From Dugong dugon (lineage: Eukaryota; Chordata; Mammalia; Sirenia; Dugongidae): 64,000 bases of DNA. The stretch is from contig CM057471.1 in the NCBI GenBank assembly GCA_030035585.1, positions 93,249,819 to 93,313,818 of the forward strand. The letters are read 5' to 3'. This document shows positions 1 through 12,439 of the stretch, piece by piece (position 1 is the stretch's first letter; every line of letters begins with the position of its first letter). The translations under genes and the position numbers were made by a program. The notes under the pieces are model-generated. The model was not told the origin of the DNA, searched no databases, and was given only the letters and a program-made list of their open reading frames with translations.

Positions 1-85
1 CCATGGCAAATCGGAGGAAAGTGGAGTGATGAATTGACTGAAGGAGGGAATCCCTGCAAGATCGTGGAGGTTACCACCACCACCA

Positions 86-282
86 CGCACTGCCATCAAG
101 TCAATTGTGACTCGTAGCAATTCTATGGGACAGAGTAGAACTGCCCTATAGGGTTTCCAAGGTTGTAAATCTTTGTAGAAGCAGACTGCCACACCTCTCT
201 CCCGAGGAGCAACTGGTGGATTCAGACTGCTGACCTTTCGGTTAGCAGCCAAGTGCTCTAACCACCGTGCCACCAGGGCCCC
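86..282 (-). repeat. AfroSINE, long form
   Basis: tRNA-derived SINE in reverse orientation. The tail half (tcaattgtgactcgtagcaa...cagagtagaactgcc) is at the left and the tRNA-like head (ggttagcagcc...ccaccagggcccc) at the right. It carries the extra internal segment 'ggttgtaaatctttgtagaagcagactgccac' that marks the long form. Family known from afrotherian genomes; assignment is by eye. Confidence 0.85.
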
Positions 283-1645
283 TTTTGTGGAGGTTAGGGA
301 GCATACGTCCTTCAGGTTTATGGATACAACACACAAAAGATCCCTTTTAGGGGAAGGATTGACAGTCTGAATGGAATGGTCTTTGGAACCCTCTGCCACA
401 GCACATGACTTATTCATAGATTGGAACCATAGGTAATAAATGGTGAATAGTTTTGATGTGGTATTTTTGTTTTGTTTAGTTTTTGTTCTGGGCATAAAAG
501 AATAATGTTGATCACCTCAAAGCCAGGGGTAAAATTCTGAGAGAAACCAACAAATTATTCTATGACTCTGCCATATTAGAAAACCAGTACAGAAGAAGAC
601 ATGAAAGGAAGCTTTCCCCCCCTCCACACTGAAGCTAATGAGGTGTTCCCCAAGCACAAAAGAGAACAAATAGATCTGAGCGGAGAGTCTTCTCACATGC
701 CTATCTCTCAACTTTAGTCACATCTTCTATGGACACAGATATATTGATAAAGTAAGTTGTCTGAGTAAAAGTTTTTCTTTTCATTTATAATCATAGGGTG
801 ATTAGTATTTGAAGTCTTAGAGCCTGACTCAGGATATCATTTTTTTCTGTGTATCAGCAATTAATAAGTAATCGTCCAGTGGCAGTAGGGTAGGGGGGAG
901 AATAGGAGAGAGGAGGGAGGTCGGCTTGCTGAGGCAGATGATCATTAATGTTCACAAAACAGGCCACATGCCAGAATTTCCATTAGAAAAGTGGTGAGGT
1001 TTCATCTTTAGCTCAGATGATCACATGAGACTTCGTTCCATCAACTGCCCTAGTCTAGTGGGAACTCTGGGGTGATAAAAGTCAAGACTGTCCCACTGTC
1101 TTGTGATGATTTTAATATACTAGCACATTTTTGCCTGTACTGATGTTGAACATGGAGAAAGTTAGCTAGGAAATCAGTCAGTAAATTGTGATCTAGTCCC
1201 TACCTTAGCATCAAAGAGATTTCCATTTTATTTCTTCAATGACTTAGCCAAGGAGTTCTTATTGAGTCCCTACCTCAGGACCATGGCTGTGGGGAATTCA
1301 GACATAGAAGGCGCAATCTCCATTTGTGGAAAACTTCCCATGACCTCACTTTAAATTCAGTGGTCATTTTGGATTGTCCTGCTCCCCATCAAATAGTCCC
1401 ACACATCTTAATTCTGGTGTCTTCTATTTGCATGCTTTCTTTCCCCAAAGATCTAATACAAATGTCCAGTATCACCAGGAGAGATGTTGACAGAGAAATA
1501 AGTGAGTGGCCGTTTTGTTGTGTCTTTTACAGCAATGAAGCTCAAGGAGGCAGTATCTGTGGAAATGGGTCAGTTCTAAATATTTAGGTCACTCGTTAAG
1601 TACTGGGTCACCTGGGAATGGGAAAAGCCAGTATCATCCAGTGGT
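283..1645. other. Unassigned AT-rich intergenic DNA
   Basis: No repeat family, gene or RNA is recognisable here. The short reading frames lack codon bias or any known domain and look like chance. Confidence 0.5.
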
Positions 1646-1649
1646 TGTG

Positions 1650-1965
1650 TAATCAAAGGCTTTTATTGAACATGTTTATTGAACATATTCTACATGTAAG
1701 TCACCTTGTTCTTTACTGGGACCATACAAAAGAGAGTAACATAAGGGGTCCTGTCCCCAAAGCTTTACAGGGAAAGAAAATACATGCATACTAAAAGACA
1801 AAAGGTAAATAAACAATATAATGCACTAAACACTAAATGTAAAGTGAATGGCATGGATTATAAATATTCTAGGAAATCAGATGGGGAGAATCAGCACTTC
1901 TGGTTGCACCAATCAGGAGAGACTTCATGGAGAAGGTAAAAAGTGGAGCAGAGCTCGGACACAGA
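1650..1965. repeat. Ancient mammalian interspersed repeat (L2-like)
   Basis: Diverged sequence with the pattern 'ttattgaacatattctacatgtaag...cctgtccccaaagctttacag...ataatgcactaaa...gagagacttcatggagaaggt'. It resembles a common ancient mammalian repeat, and a related copy lies at 16200-16790. The family name is not certain. Confidence 0.4.
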
Positions 1966-2261
1966 GTGTGGTGAGTATAGCCCTATGATATGTACTCTTC
2001 TTTCCCAGGCAGGGAACTATGTATTACAACTGTGATGACGTTGGATGTTCAATGGTAAAAACAGCAGATTTTGCTAGCTGAAATCCCTGATGTTGAACAG
2101 ACTGGAACCAATGCTGAACTCTTTCAATTAGAAGTCAGTGAACTAACTCCCATGAATGTGTTCACACTTATGCAAAAGGCCATGGAAGTGTATTTGCTTG
2201 TATTCATGTGTGTTTGTGTGCATGTATTTAATAAAAACAGCAAACATTTAAAAAAAAAACA

Positions 2262-3285
2262 GTGGTGAGGTATTTATTGTTGTTGTTTTAAATTTTTTTA
2301 ATTTAAGCTAATAGATTATTTTTAAGAGCAGTTTTAGGTTTACAGGAAAACTGTGAAGAAAGTATAGAGTTCCCAAATACTCCTTCTCATCCCAGCCACA
2401 ATGTCCCCTATTATCAGCATCTTGCATTGGTGTGGTGCATTTGTTATCATTGATGAACCAACATTGATACATTATTATTAACTAAAACCCATAGTTCACA
2501 TTAGGGCTCACTCTTTGTGTTGTACAGTTCTATGGGTTTTGAAAAATGCATAACATCATGCATCCACCATTATAGTACCATACAGAATAGTTTCACTGCC
2601 CTAAAAATCCCGTGTTCCACCTATCCATCCCTCCCCCATCCCTCAAACCCCCAGCAACCGTTGATCTTTTCACTGTCTTTATGATTTTGCTTGTTCCAGA
2701 ATGTCATATAGGTGGAATCAAATAGTATGTAGTCTTTTCAGACTGGCTTATTTCACTTAGCAATATGTGTTTAAGGTTCCCCATGTCTTTTTGTAGCTTG
2801 ATAGCTCATTTCTTTTTATGGCTGAATAATATTCCATTGTATGGATGTACCACAGTTTGTTTATCCATTTCCCTACTGAAGGACATTTTGGTTGCTTCCA
2901 AGTTTTGGCAATTATGAATAAAGCTGCTATAAACATTTGTGTGTAGGTTTTTGTGTAGACATAAATTTTCGACTCAAGGTTTGATTGGTTCCAGTACTAG
3001 TTATGGAGAAAACTATCCTTTCTCCATTGAATTGACTGTGTTCCTTTGTCAAAGATCAGTTGAGTGGGTCTGTTTTGGGCTCTCTATTCTGTTTCACTGA
3101 TCTATTTGTCTATTCTTTTGCCAGATACCACCTTGTCTTGATGATTGTAGGTTTATAGTAAATCTTGAAGTCGGGTAGTGTCAGATTTCTGACGTTGCTC
3201 TTCTCCTTCAATATACTATTAGTTATTCTGGGTCTTTTGTCTTTCTATTTAAACTTTAGAATCAGTTTGCCAATGAGTATTTTTT
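2262..3285 (-). mobile_element. Old L1 (L1M-type) 3' end, reverse strand
   Basis: Reads as the reverse complement of the 3' UTR and ORF2 C-terminal region of an old mammalian L1. Typical stretches are 'tggctgaataatattccattgtatgg', 'ccacagtttgtttatccattt' and 'gatctatttgtctattcttttgccagatacca'. It is heavily decayed and not coding. A related 3' UTR piece lies at 46606-47545. Confidence 0.8.
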
Positions 3286-4064
3286 TTTTTTTCTTTTTAA
3301 TGTAAACTCAGGGTACGAACTGTAGAATCTAAAGATGGCAAATTGACCTAAAATCATGTATTTCCATATTTACATTTAAAAGAATAAGCATTGTGATGAA
3401 CATTTAAAAAATAAAAATGATTTATTCATCACAAACTCAAGTTACTTTTTCTGCACTCTCTCTCTTCTGCACTCTCTCTCTTCTGCATTACTTTGCTAGT
3501 GAAATATGTTTCTCTTTCTTGCTGCCTGAAAGTCCCAGATCTTAGAACTGGGCAAAGAAAATCAGAAGTGATTTCCAACTACAAGACTATAGAAAGTATA
3601 AATTGGTGAACGCTGTAATGTTTTCTGTATTTTTCTTGAATGATATGAACAAAGAATTGTGCATTCCAAAGGCTGTCATCTAGTAGTAAAGTTAGAACTT
3701 CATTCCTCCTAAAGATTAGGCACAAGGGAATTTGAGGTACATCTTTCTTTAAAGTTGAAAATCTTTGGGTCTTCTCCTTCAAGTGATACCTTTGACTTTT
3801 CAGTAAAAATTTAAGATCCCCGGTAGATTCATGGTAATTTGAGGACTACCGGAGAACAAACATATTATGTGGAATGTCTATGTTAGTACCAAATACTAGG
3901 TTCACATTTTTGAAAGAGTTAATACTTGTAGTGGACCGAATCACTCAGTGTTTATTCTCCAAAATCTTTTAGAAGGATCTCCAGAAATCTTACCTTGTTC
4001 TAAAAACATCGTATGAGCAGCTTTTCGTTAACAGGCACGTTCCGTATTTATTTAGCTACTTTTG
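3286..4064. other. Unassigned intergenic DNA
   Basis: AT-rich, with a short tctctcttctgcac duplication near 3457-3485. No gene or repeat family recognised. Confidence 0.5.
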
Positions 4065-4075
4065 TTTCCTTCATG

Positions 4076-4232
4076 GAAACCCTGGTGGTGTAATGGTTAA
4101 AAGCTCGGCTGCTAACCAAAAGGTCAACAGTTCAGATCCACCAGGCGCTCCTTGGAAACCCTATGGAGCAGTTCTACTCTGTCCTATAGGGTCGCTATGA
4201 GTCAGAATAGACTAGACGGCAATGAGTTTGGG
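4076..4232 (+). repeat. AfroSINE with target duplication
   Basis: Forward AfroSINE: head ggaaaccctggtggtgtaatggttaaaagc (A-box region), degenerate B-box cagttcagatcc, body ggagcagttctactctgtcctatagggtcgctatgagtc, tail gacggcaatgagtttg. It is flanked by near-perfect 11-bp repeats, tttccttcatg (4065-4075) and tttccgtcatg (4233-4243), which mark the insertion site. Confidence 0.9.
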
Positions 4233-4503
4233 TTTCCGTCATGCCTGTGCAAACAGTGTTGACTTGGTTAAACTTTGTAGGGCAAAGATGGATGTGATAA
4301 CTTGACTCCATATAATGGGATGTTAAAAGCAGTCTTTCAACAAAGAATAGTGTGATCATCTTTAATAGGGATGAGTACAACCAATATGTCTTCAATGAGG
4401 AGTCCACTGTACTTGGTCATACAGTAAGCATTTCATATTGTTTCATGAGGGTGTTAGTACTGGGCCTTCAATTACAGTTGATTGAAAGGAATGAGCAAAC
4501 AAT

Positions 4504-4523
4504 TACACGCACACACACGCACA

Positions 4524-4578
<55 letters not shown>
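4504..4578. repeat. (CA)n microsatellite
   Basis: About 75 bp of CA dinucleotides, interrupted by CG steps (acacgcacacgcgcac) at the left end. Likely length-polymorphic. Reading frames through it give only His-Thr or Val-Cys repeats and are not genes. Confidence 0.97.
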
Positions 4579-4580
<2 letters not shown>

Positions 4581-6370
4581 TCAACCCAAAATCAGATCTT
4601 CCTCCCCCATGATCCCGGCAGGGAGTACGGTCACTGTCCTTTCTTCTCCTCACTTTCTAAGGAATGTGAGTCCCACCGAATGTTAGCCCTATTTTGGAAT
4701 GAATCATCCTTTTCGGGAACACGACCAGCATTTCCAGTTTGTTCTGGCTACAAGATGCAACCTCCAGAATAATTTAATACCTTCCTGCTAATTGCCAAGG
4801 CTAACAGATGATCTACTATAACTCTTCAAATGCTTTTCATTTACATGTTGATTTCTCACTTCCCACTTGGGAAAGGTGTATTTGGCACCAACCGCTTTTG
4901 ATCTAATGGTTCTACAGACTGACCTACTTTCATTTTTCTTACTGCTGACATTTATTTTATTTTCTTTATTTAAGGGCAAAAAAATAACAGAACAGGTAAT
5001 CAACATGCATTTAGGTCATTGTAAATGTCCCAGTTACATTTACATTTTTCTGTTAAAAATCTAATGCTGCCTTCGAATGATTTAAGATACTTGAGCAAGG
5101 AGAAAAATAACACTTCTGTCCCATAAATTTAGAGTGAAAACAAAGAGAATACATAATCCACCTGCCTTGATTCACGACCATGTAAGTTACATCAGCTGCA
5201 GTCATAGATTTTTGTCTGGCTGCCAGAAATTATCCCGTTTGGATCAAAATACAGGTAAGGCAGAGAGCCTCTCATTCCCTCGCCACTTTGAAGGACCTAG
5301 CAGACAGAAGCCTACCTCTTTGATTACTGGGTTTCAAGGCAGAGTGTGATGTGTGTCCCATATAGGGAAGGTGACATCTAAAGGAGAAATCCCAGAGCTC
5401 TTTCTCACTCTCTTACTGCCAGGAATATCACACGAATAGTGATTCAAGGGTCATTTACATATTTCAAGAACCAGGATGAGGTTGATACAGACCTGCGAAA
5501 TGATTAAGTAGCAATGAGAACATTGCTTCAATGAAGGCAGAATTGTGCCAGACTATCGTGGTATGTGGGACGGATGCAGGAGACAGACAGGGAGAACAGT
5601 GCCGGGTTTAGTCATTAAAGGGCTCCAGAGAGTGGTAGGGGTTCATCCGGGTCACCAGTTAGAGGGCCTTACGTCAATTTCTCAGTTGTAGTTTTCTTCC
5701 ATTCTTCAAGGATCCCCAAAATGCATCCCACTTCGTGATAGTTGCATGTAAGGCTAACACGTGTTTCCATGCTCAAATAAGTTTGGGGAATGCTGATTTC
5801 CAGAACGTTTGTTTTCACTTTGTTTTGTTTTTTACTTTACAATTCCTCAAGAGTTTTTTTTAATGTGGCAACGTGCATTGTGACTCTTCAAAAGAGAAGA
5901 AAGATAGTAAATATATTCCAAACTGATTGACCAAGGCCCCCTCCCCTCTGTATGGAATAACACTATTTTGCAATTTTTATTGAAATAATATGTACTTATG
6001 GCTATAAAATCAAATATTGCAGATGAAATGATAATGAAAGTAAGAGTCTCTGACTCCATTTCTGGCCACTGCTATTTCTGTTCTGATAAGAAAACCTTCC
6101 TTTAACCAAGTTTATTTTTAAATTTTTCTGGTGTCTACCTGATTTTCTCAATCATATATGCATTACTGAGTTATCAACTTTTGATATGGGCTATTCACGG
6201 TCAGCTTTAGTGGGATGGGATTTTTCATTCACATATACTGTATACTGTCACAATCCCCTTCTCAAAGGTGTTTATTTTTAATTACCTTAATTATTACCTT
6301 TGTAACTAAATAATACACATAAAACTCATTTTTTATGCCACCTACTTTTTGTTTGTTTTTGTTTTTTGCT
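4579..6370. other. Unassigned intergenic DNA
   Basis: No gene or confident repeat. The part from about 5960 to 6190 (tttttattgaaataatatgtacttatgg) may be a decayed L1 3' fragment, but the match is too weak to call. Confidence 0.45.
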
Positions 6371-6709
6371 ATTTGTGTGTGTCTTTTTCAACTTTTTGTT
6401 TCAAAATAATTTTAGATTTAGAGAGGTAAAACTAATACAGAAAGTTCCCTTATATCTTTCACCCGGCTTCTCTTAATGCTAAAATCCTATATATCCATGG
6501 TACATTTATCAAAACTAACAAACTAACATTGGTCCAATACTATTAACTAAACTACAGACTTTATTTGGATTTCTCACATTTTCTCTTGGTCTTTTCTCTT
6601 GCCAGGTCCAATCCTGGACATCATATTGCTTTCAGTTGACTTGTTTCCTTAGTCTCCTCCAATCTGTAAGAGTTTGTTAGCCTTCCTCGTCTTTTATAAC
6701 CTCGGAACA
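6371..6709 (-). mobile_element. Old L1 3' UTR fragment, reverse strand
   Basis: Contains the pattern 'aacttttgtttcaaaataattttagatttagag...aaagttccc...ctattaactaaactacagactttatt...tctcttgccaggtccaatcc', which fits the 3' UTR of old L1M elements and is related to 2262-2700 and 46606-47140. Confidence 0.6.
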
Positions 6710-6719
6710 TCTGAAGAGT

Positions 6720-6871
6720 AAACCCATTGCCTTTAAGTCCGTTCCGACTCATAGTGACTCTATAGGACAGAGTAGGACTGCCCATAGGGCTTCCAGTGAG
6801 CAGCTGGCGGAGTCGAACTGCCAACGTTTTGGTTAGCAGTGAAACGCTTAACCACTGGGGCCACCGGGGTT
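6720..6871 (-). repeat. AfroSINE
   Basis: Reverse AfroSINE running from acccattgcctttaag to ccaccggggtt. A 7-bp duplication (aagagta) lies at 6714-6720 and 6872-6878. It is inserted at the edge of the old L1 fragment to its left. Confidence 0.85.
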
Positions 6872-6924
6872 AAGAGTAGTGGTCAAGTATTTTGCGGAAT
6901 ATATCTCAATTTCTGTAATGGAGC

Positions 6925-7018
6925 AGCACCAATTCTTCTATAGCACCGCTGGGTAGGCTTGAACTACCAACATTTAGGTTAGTAGTTAAGTGCAAATCAT
7001 TTACGCCACCTAGGGACT
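6925..7018 (-). repeat. AfroSINE fragment (head half only)
   Basis: Diverged tRNA-like head in reverse: 'ccgctgggtaggcttgaactaccaac...gttagtagttaag...gccacctagggact'. The tail half is lost. Confidence 0.6.
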
Positions 7019-7372
7019 ATTCCATTTTTCTGATGTTTTATCATAATTATACCGAAGTTATGCATTTGGGGGAAGAATACCACAGAGGTACCTTTCTCAT
7101 CAAATCATATCAGGGGTACATGATATCAGCATGACTTATTGCTGGTGATGTTAACCTTGATCACTTGGATAAGCGGGCTTCTGTCAGTTTCTCTACTGTA
7201 AAGTTATTATTTTTTCCCTTTCCATGCTCTCTTCATAAGGACAAAGTAACTAATTGCAGCCATACTCAGGGAGGAGAATTAAGCTTTACCTCCTGGAGAG
7301 ATGAGGAGCAAAGAATGTGTGGGTGTATGCCAAAACCATCACGATAATTAGTAAATACTTTGGAGTAAAACA

Positions 7373-7579
7373 GTACCTGGGTAGTGCAAACAAATGGTTA
7401 ATGCGTTAGGCTGCTAATTGAAAGGCTGAAGATTCGAGTCCACCCAGAAGCATCTTGGAAGAAAGCCCTGGCAATCTACTTTTGAAAAATCAGCCATTGA
7501 CAACTCTGTGAGGCACAGTTCTACTCTGAGGGCTGCCATAACTTGGAATCGACTTGATGACAACTGACTAACTGGTTAC
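7373..7579 (+). repeat. AfroSINE, second type
   Basis: Forward copy of the other AfroSINE form, with head cctgggtagtgcaaac...ggttaatgcg, B-box region gattcgagtccaccc, the diagnostic middle 'ggcaatctacttttgaaaaatcagcc', then ctactctgagggctgcc and gaatcgacttgatgacaactg. Confidence 0.85.
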
Positions 7580-7769
7580 TTCGAAGATATGTGAATATCC
7601 TTCAAGTTTCACCCACTAATTTTGACATTCTTCAGTGAATTGTGTGTGAGCAATTATTACTGCGGTGTTTCAACAGTGATTTTTTATTTTCTTCATTCCC
7701 CCCTACATTTATTAATTGGAATTCTTCTGTAAGGAAGATTTGTCCCTACTTCCCTATTCATTTATCTGT

Positions 7770-7935
7770 GTGTGTGTGTATTTATTTATTTATATCAGTA
7801 TGGACTCATGGATAGTTCTTTTATTCTTTGGCTTTTACTCCAATACTACTGTAATTTATTTTATTGCTTAAATTGTTCTAGCTTTAGTCATTGGCAGCTC
7901 GCTCAGGTTAAGTCCTATGTCCCTTTGACATGCTA
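7770..7935. mobile_element. Old L1 3' region fragment
   Basis: Carries 'actcatggatagttcttttattctttggc...caatactactgtaatttattttattgcttaaattgttctagc...ggcagctcgctcaggtta...cctatgtccctttgacatgc', a block seen in old mammalian L1 3' regions. I could not fix its orientation. Confidence 0.5.
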
Positions 7936-7937
7936 TA

Positions 7938-7976
7938 TACATATATATATATATATGTATACATATATATATATCT
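7938..7976. repeat. (AT)n tract
   Basis: Simple AT/TATG repeat, about 40 bp. Confidence 0.9.
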
Positions 7977-8895
7977 TTTTTTCTGATACTTTCTATTTTA
8001 GCAAACATATTATTAGTTTTCAAAATCTCTTCTTATACTATTTTTCAACTTCCATAGCATTCTATTCTTGATTTAGGGGTGTATATCTTCTCGATTTCTA
8101 GAGTACAGTGATAAGAGATGTGTTCATTTTGTTGGTGGTGGTGTTTATTTGTTTGCCTACATTCACTCTGTGTCCTCAATTGCCTGTGTCTTCATCAGGG
8201 TCAGTTTTCCTCTTTGCTTGTTATCTGTCTTTTTCCTGTTTTAGGCTGTTCTCGAATGCCTGACTACACTTGGTGTTTGGGTCACAGATCAAAGAATAAG
8301 GCAATTGGAAGACTGACCAGGAGTTCTGTGCTCCTGAAGGAGCTTTATTAACCTCCAGAGTTAGCTTTAAGATAAATGAAGGGGGGTGGGCTCTGCAAAG
8401 GGGCAGAAGATGGAAGATTTTATTCTGGGGCACAATCACCCAAACTGGTTATTCCTAAATCATCAAAGATCTTTTGTTCAATTTATCTGAAGAAAAAAAG
8501 ATAAGGCTTGAGGTTCATTTGCTCTGAGATTTAAACGCGTGGCTATCCACCCTCTGTGCTTCAGTATGGGATGGGTTTATTGTTCTGTATGAAGACTTTT
8601 GGTTAAGTAATCCTGGTGGTTTTAGATTCATCTTTCACTTATGCCCATTATCTTGGCAAATTTGAGTTAGAAGCTTCCTCACAGTTCTGCTGAGGAAGGT
8701 CAGCTGCCTTCCTCTCTGAGACTTTTCTCCATATGTCATAGGCTCTAGTTTCCAGTTTTCAGAGCATCTTCCAGAAATCTGATGAAATTTCTTTCCCTCC
8801 ATTGTGTCTATTTCCTCCCATATTATCTTGATCATTTTGGATTTACACAATTTTTATTCATTTACTTTTATTTTATTGGTATCTTGTGAGGTAGA
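7977..8895. other. Unassigned DNA, possibly decayed LINE
   Basis: No gene. Composition and T-rich phrases are compatible with old LINE sequence, but no block is clear enough to call. Confidence 0.4.
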
Positions 8896-9050
8896 GGAGC
8901 CCTGGTGGCATAGCGGTTAAGAGCTTGGCTGCTAACCAAAAGGTCGGCAGTTCGTATCCACCAGCCACTCCTTGGAAACTCTAGGGGAAGTTCTACTCCA
9001 TCCTATAGGGTCGCTATGAATTGGAATCAACTCAATGGCAACGGGTTTGT
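8896..9050 (+). repeat. AfroSINE
   Basis: Well-preserved forward copy: ggagccctggtggcatagcggttaag (A-box region), ggtcggcagttcgtatcc (B-box region), ctactccatcctatagggtcgctatgaattgg, and tail ggcaacgggtttg. Pol III boxes are present but not perfect. Confidence 0.92.
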
Positions 9051-9362
9051 TTCAATTGCTTTTGTGAAGTAGAAGGAATAGGTAGAGTTATTCAGTCTTC
9101 CATCTTAAGCCAGAAACTTTTGGAACAAGTATAAACATCCTCAAAAAACAAAAAAAAAGTCAGGTGAAGATACCTTGTACAGGTTGTTGTGACAGAAAGA
9201 AAAACAACACTTGGCTGGAAGTGCAGGAGACAAGAGATCTACCCTCAGGTCTTCTGGAGAAATCACTCCATCTCACCTGGATTGTCTCCATATAAATGAG
9301 GGTGTTCACCTCCATACTGCCTATGATAGTACATGCCTCCTACTCTTTACCATGGAGGTCAG

Positions 9363-9545
9363 TCTGGTGAAGTAGGAAGAACATGGACTTTGATCAGGCT
9401 GACCTGAGTTTGAATCCTGACTCAGCCACTTACTAGGCACTGAGGACATTGGGAATTGTCTTCACCTCACTGGGTTTCAGTTTCTCAATTTCTCAATATT
9501 TATCTCCCAAGTCTGTTAAGAAGATTAAAGAAATTATGTAGAAAT
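9363..9545 (+). repeat. MIR (tRNA-derived ancient SINE)
   Basis: Follows the MIR pattern: 'gaacatggactttgatcaggctgacctgagtttgaatcctgactcagccacttacta', then 'ttcacctcactgggtttcagtttctc'. Confidence 0.8.
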
Positions 9546-10002
9546 ATTAAAATGTATAAATATAAATAGTATAAGATCTCCTGACACATAGGAAGATTCA
9601 AAATGAATATGAATAAATATATCATTTAGATGTAACGTAAAATTTTATTGGAATACACGTGTACTTTGTTATACTCTTGTGCTGATTATTCTCTGGTTGT
9701 CTCCCTAGATCCATCCTCCACCTGTCTCTGCCCAGCTCTGAGTCCTGGGGAGTCTGCGTGGTGCATTTCTTAGGTGCTCTAGCTGTCTGGATTTGAGATT
9801 AGAGGGTAGGAGGAAGGAGGCTTGAGGGAGTTGTTGGGCAAGGTTTCTTTCCTGCTTCCTCATGGCAAGGCTATGTTTCTGGCAGAGGCACTTTCCTTCG
9901 TAACTAAAATCCCAGTCCTGCAGGCCTTCTTCTGCTGCCCAAGCTTTACCTGGCTTCATTCACTCTATTTTCCACCTTGACCTTGTGATAAAGCAGGTAT
10001 AT
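9546..10002. other. Unassigned intergenic DNA
   Basis: No gene or repeat recognised. An 84-codon frame on the minus strand shows no family features. Confidence 0.5.
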
Positions 10003-10204
10003 TATTGCTGTTAGTTGCTCTTGAGTCAGGCTCATGGTGACCCCGTGTGTGTCAGAGTAGAACTGTGCTCCATAGGGTTATTAAGGCCGTGACCTTTCAA
10101 AAGCAGATGGCCAAACCTGTCTTCTGAGGTGCCTCTGGGTGGGTTCTGAACCACTTACCTTTCGATATAGTTGAGCACTTAACCTCTTCTGTCCCCAGGG
10201 ACTA
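10003..10204 (-). repeat. AfroSINE, second type
   Basis: Reverse copy: gctgttagttgctcttgagtc, gtgaccccgtgtgtgtcagagtag, ctgtgctccatagggtt, agatggccaaacctgtcttctgaggtgcctctgggtggg, then the decayed head. Confidence 0.85.
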
Positions 10205-11787
10205 CGCTTGACCTCTTGAATTTAAAGAGGTGCTAATGGTTTTCTATGATGCTTGTTCTAGGTGCCTTACCATCCCTTGTTTGTTCCCTTAAACCTGCCT
10301 GCACCCCTGAGAATAGACCTTCTTCAGACTCTTCATTTGAGTTATCTGGCTGAGTTGTTTCCCACCTGGATGATGATATATAAAATTGGTGACTTCCATT
10401 TGTTAAAAATAAGGTTCCAGCACATACCCCATGGAGAACAAGGATCAAGAATGGGGAGAATGAAGAGGAAAGGTGTCTTTTTTTCCTGGGTGAAGGCATG
10501 GTCCCTGTAACATTTCAAAAGACTAGAAGTTTTCTTGGGCACTTACCCAGCTCTCATTTTCACTCCTATCCTTTAATCAGATCTATGAATGAAGATTGCC
10601 CCAAGCATCCAACGGCAGTGCCCCTCACTGAAATTCAGCTGGTAGCAGAAGTGTCACGGGGTGACTTTGGAGGGATGGCATTAACCTCTTTGACAACTGC
10701 TCAACTTGCACAAGTCTCCCCAAAACATTGCCTTCCTCTTTTCATCTTTCAACCAGATTGCCTGCTCTTAGCTCCTCTTATGTGGAAATTCTTGAGCTGC
10801 CCCTGCTCCTGTCCTGCCCAAATGTAATGGACGAAAACTGTCCCTGTAGCATCATCAACAGGACCCTGGGCCAGGTCATGTATCTGCCTGGTGGTGTAAG
10901 TCCAGTACCTATACACACACCAGACCCCAATGCACAGGAAAACTGAGTTAGGCATTGCATAAGGTAAATTCATCGGAAGGAATCTTGCCTTCTGCAAACA
11001 AGATATGGTGTGAAAAACTCCATTATAAGCACATAAATCAATAAATTGTTAGTTAAATACTAGTAAAGGTACAGCCATTTGATAAGTTCGTCTATTAGGG
11101 CAGAGGGAGCTGCTTGTCAAATCTAATTACCACCATTTCCTAAGACAAAGCAGAAGCTTCCTCAAAGAGAAGGGAAGTGTTGTTTGAATGCAAGAGGAAG
11201 GGAACTTAAGGGAAGTTGGGTGGAGAGACTCTTCAAGGCTAATAGTACACTAGAGGCTGACATAAGATGAAGAGTCAATTTGTCTGAAAGAAGAAGAGCA
11301 AAACAACAATAACAAAAGAAATATAAAAAACATTGGCAAATAAACACAAACAGTGATCTCGAACATTGGTATTTTGTATTTTAAGTTTACAAAGAAATTT
11401 TTAAAAAGGACACGAGATACTTCCAAGTAGCATACCAAAATATTTTTTAAGCAGGGGCATTTATGGTCCTGAACTGCACGATTTTTAAATGTAGTGCCAT
11501 GACTTGAACACAGTTTTCAAGACAAAATATCTGCTTCTTTGATTTTATTCACTTTTGTAACTTACCCATAATTCTGTGAACTTTTACTATGAAACTGATT
11601 ATGATTAAGGAGGCATGGTTTGATCCATGGAACACTGCTCTAAATAATTACTGCAATGAAGTCAAGTTAGTAAATTTAGAAACATAAAATAATATTTTCC
11701 AAAGCCCCATATTTTTGTTTTATTTATGTATCTATGTATTTATTTTTTAATATTTTGGAGGCATATGAAAGGAAAAGGTATAAACAA
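10205..11787. other. Unassigned intergenic DNA
   Basis: Overlapping short frames on both strands between 10230 and 11000 have no recognisable domain and no splice or family support. No repeats recognised with confidence. Confidence 0.5.
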
Positions 11788-11912
11788 AACCAAACCCACT
11801 GCTGTCAAGTTGATTCTGACTCATAGCAACGCTGTAGGAAATAGTAGAACTGTCCCATAGGGTTCCCAAGGCTGTAATATTTTACAGATGCAGACTGTCA
11901 CGTCTTTCTCCC
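11788..11912 (-). repeat. AfroSINE, head-truncated
   Basis: Reverse AfroSINE tail and body (aaccaaacccactgctgtcaag...gcagactgtcacgtctttctccc), lacking the tRNA-like head. Confidence 0.8.
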
Positions 11913-12067
11913 ATACAAAAAGCAAAATATAAGAATTGTCCCTATCATCACCACCCAAATTTTATATATGTTGACATTATGTCATATTTATTCAGATTTT
12001 TTAAATAAAAGAAATGAATCATAGAAAAAGGAAGTTTAGTGGCATTTCCTCTCTAATCCTATTTAAC

Positions 12068-12264
12068 GTCTTTGAGTCGGCCCTCAACTCATGGTGACCC
12101 ATCCATGTGTTACAGAGTAGAACTGTCCTCCGTAGGGTTTTCTTGGCTGAAATGTTTATGGAAGCAGTTTGCTAGACCTTTCTTATGCAAAACCGCTGGG
12201 TAGGTTCAAACCACCAATCTTCGAGTTAGGCGGATAGCAAACTGCTTATGCCACCCACGCTCCT
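12068..12264 (-). repeat. AfroSINE, diverged
   Basis: Reverse copy with clear body (cagagtagaactgtcctccgtagggttttc) and degraded head (ccgctgggtaggttcaaacc...gccacccacgctcc). Confidence 0.8.
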
Positions 12265-12439
12265 CAAGGGCTATAGCCATTCTGAATTTGATGTCTGTCT
12301 TTGCTGCTCGTGCTTTGTTGTCTTATTATTATTATTATTTTAGCTTTTCTACATTCATATGTGAAATTAAATAATAAATATAAATGTTTTCTTTTTAAAA
12401 AATCGTATATACTATACACATCTTTCTGCTGATTGCTCT

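Noticed and set aside
4352..4772. Frames through the (CA)n tract (His-Thr and Val-Cys repeats)
   Set aside because: Microsatellite translation only.
8896..8970. tRNA gene-like heads of AfroSINEs (A- and B-box)
   Set aside because: They are SINE heads with SINE body and tail; they lack a foldable full tRNA and acceptor stem.
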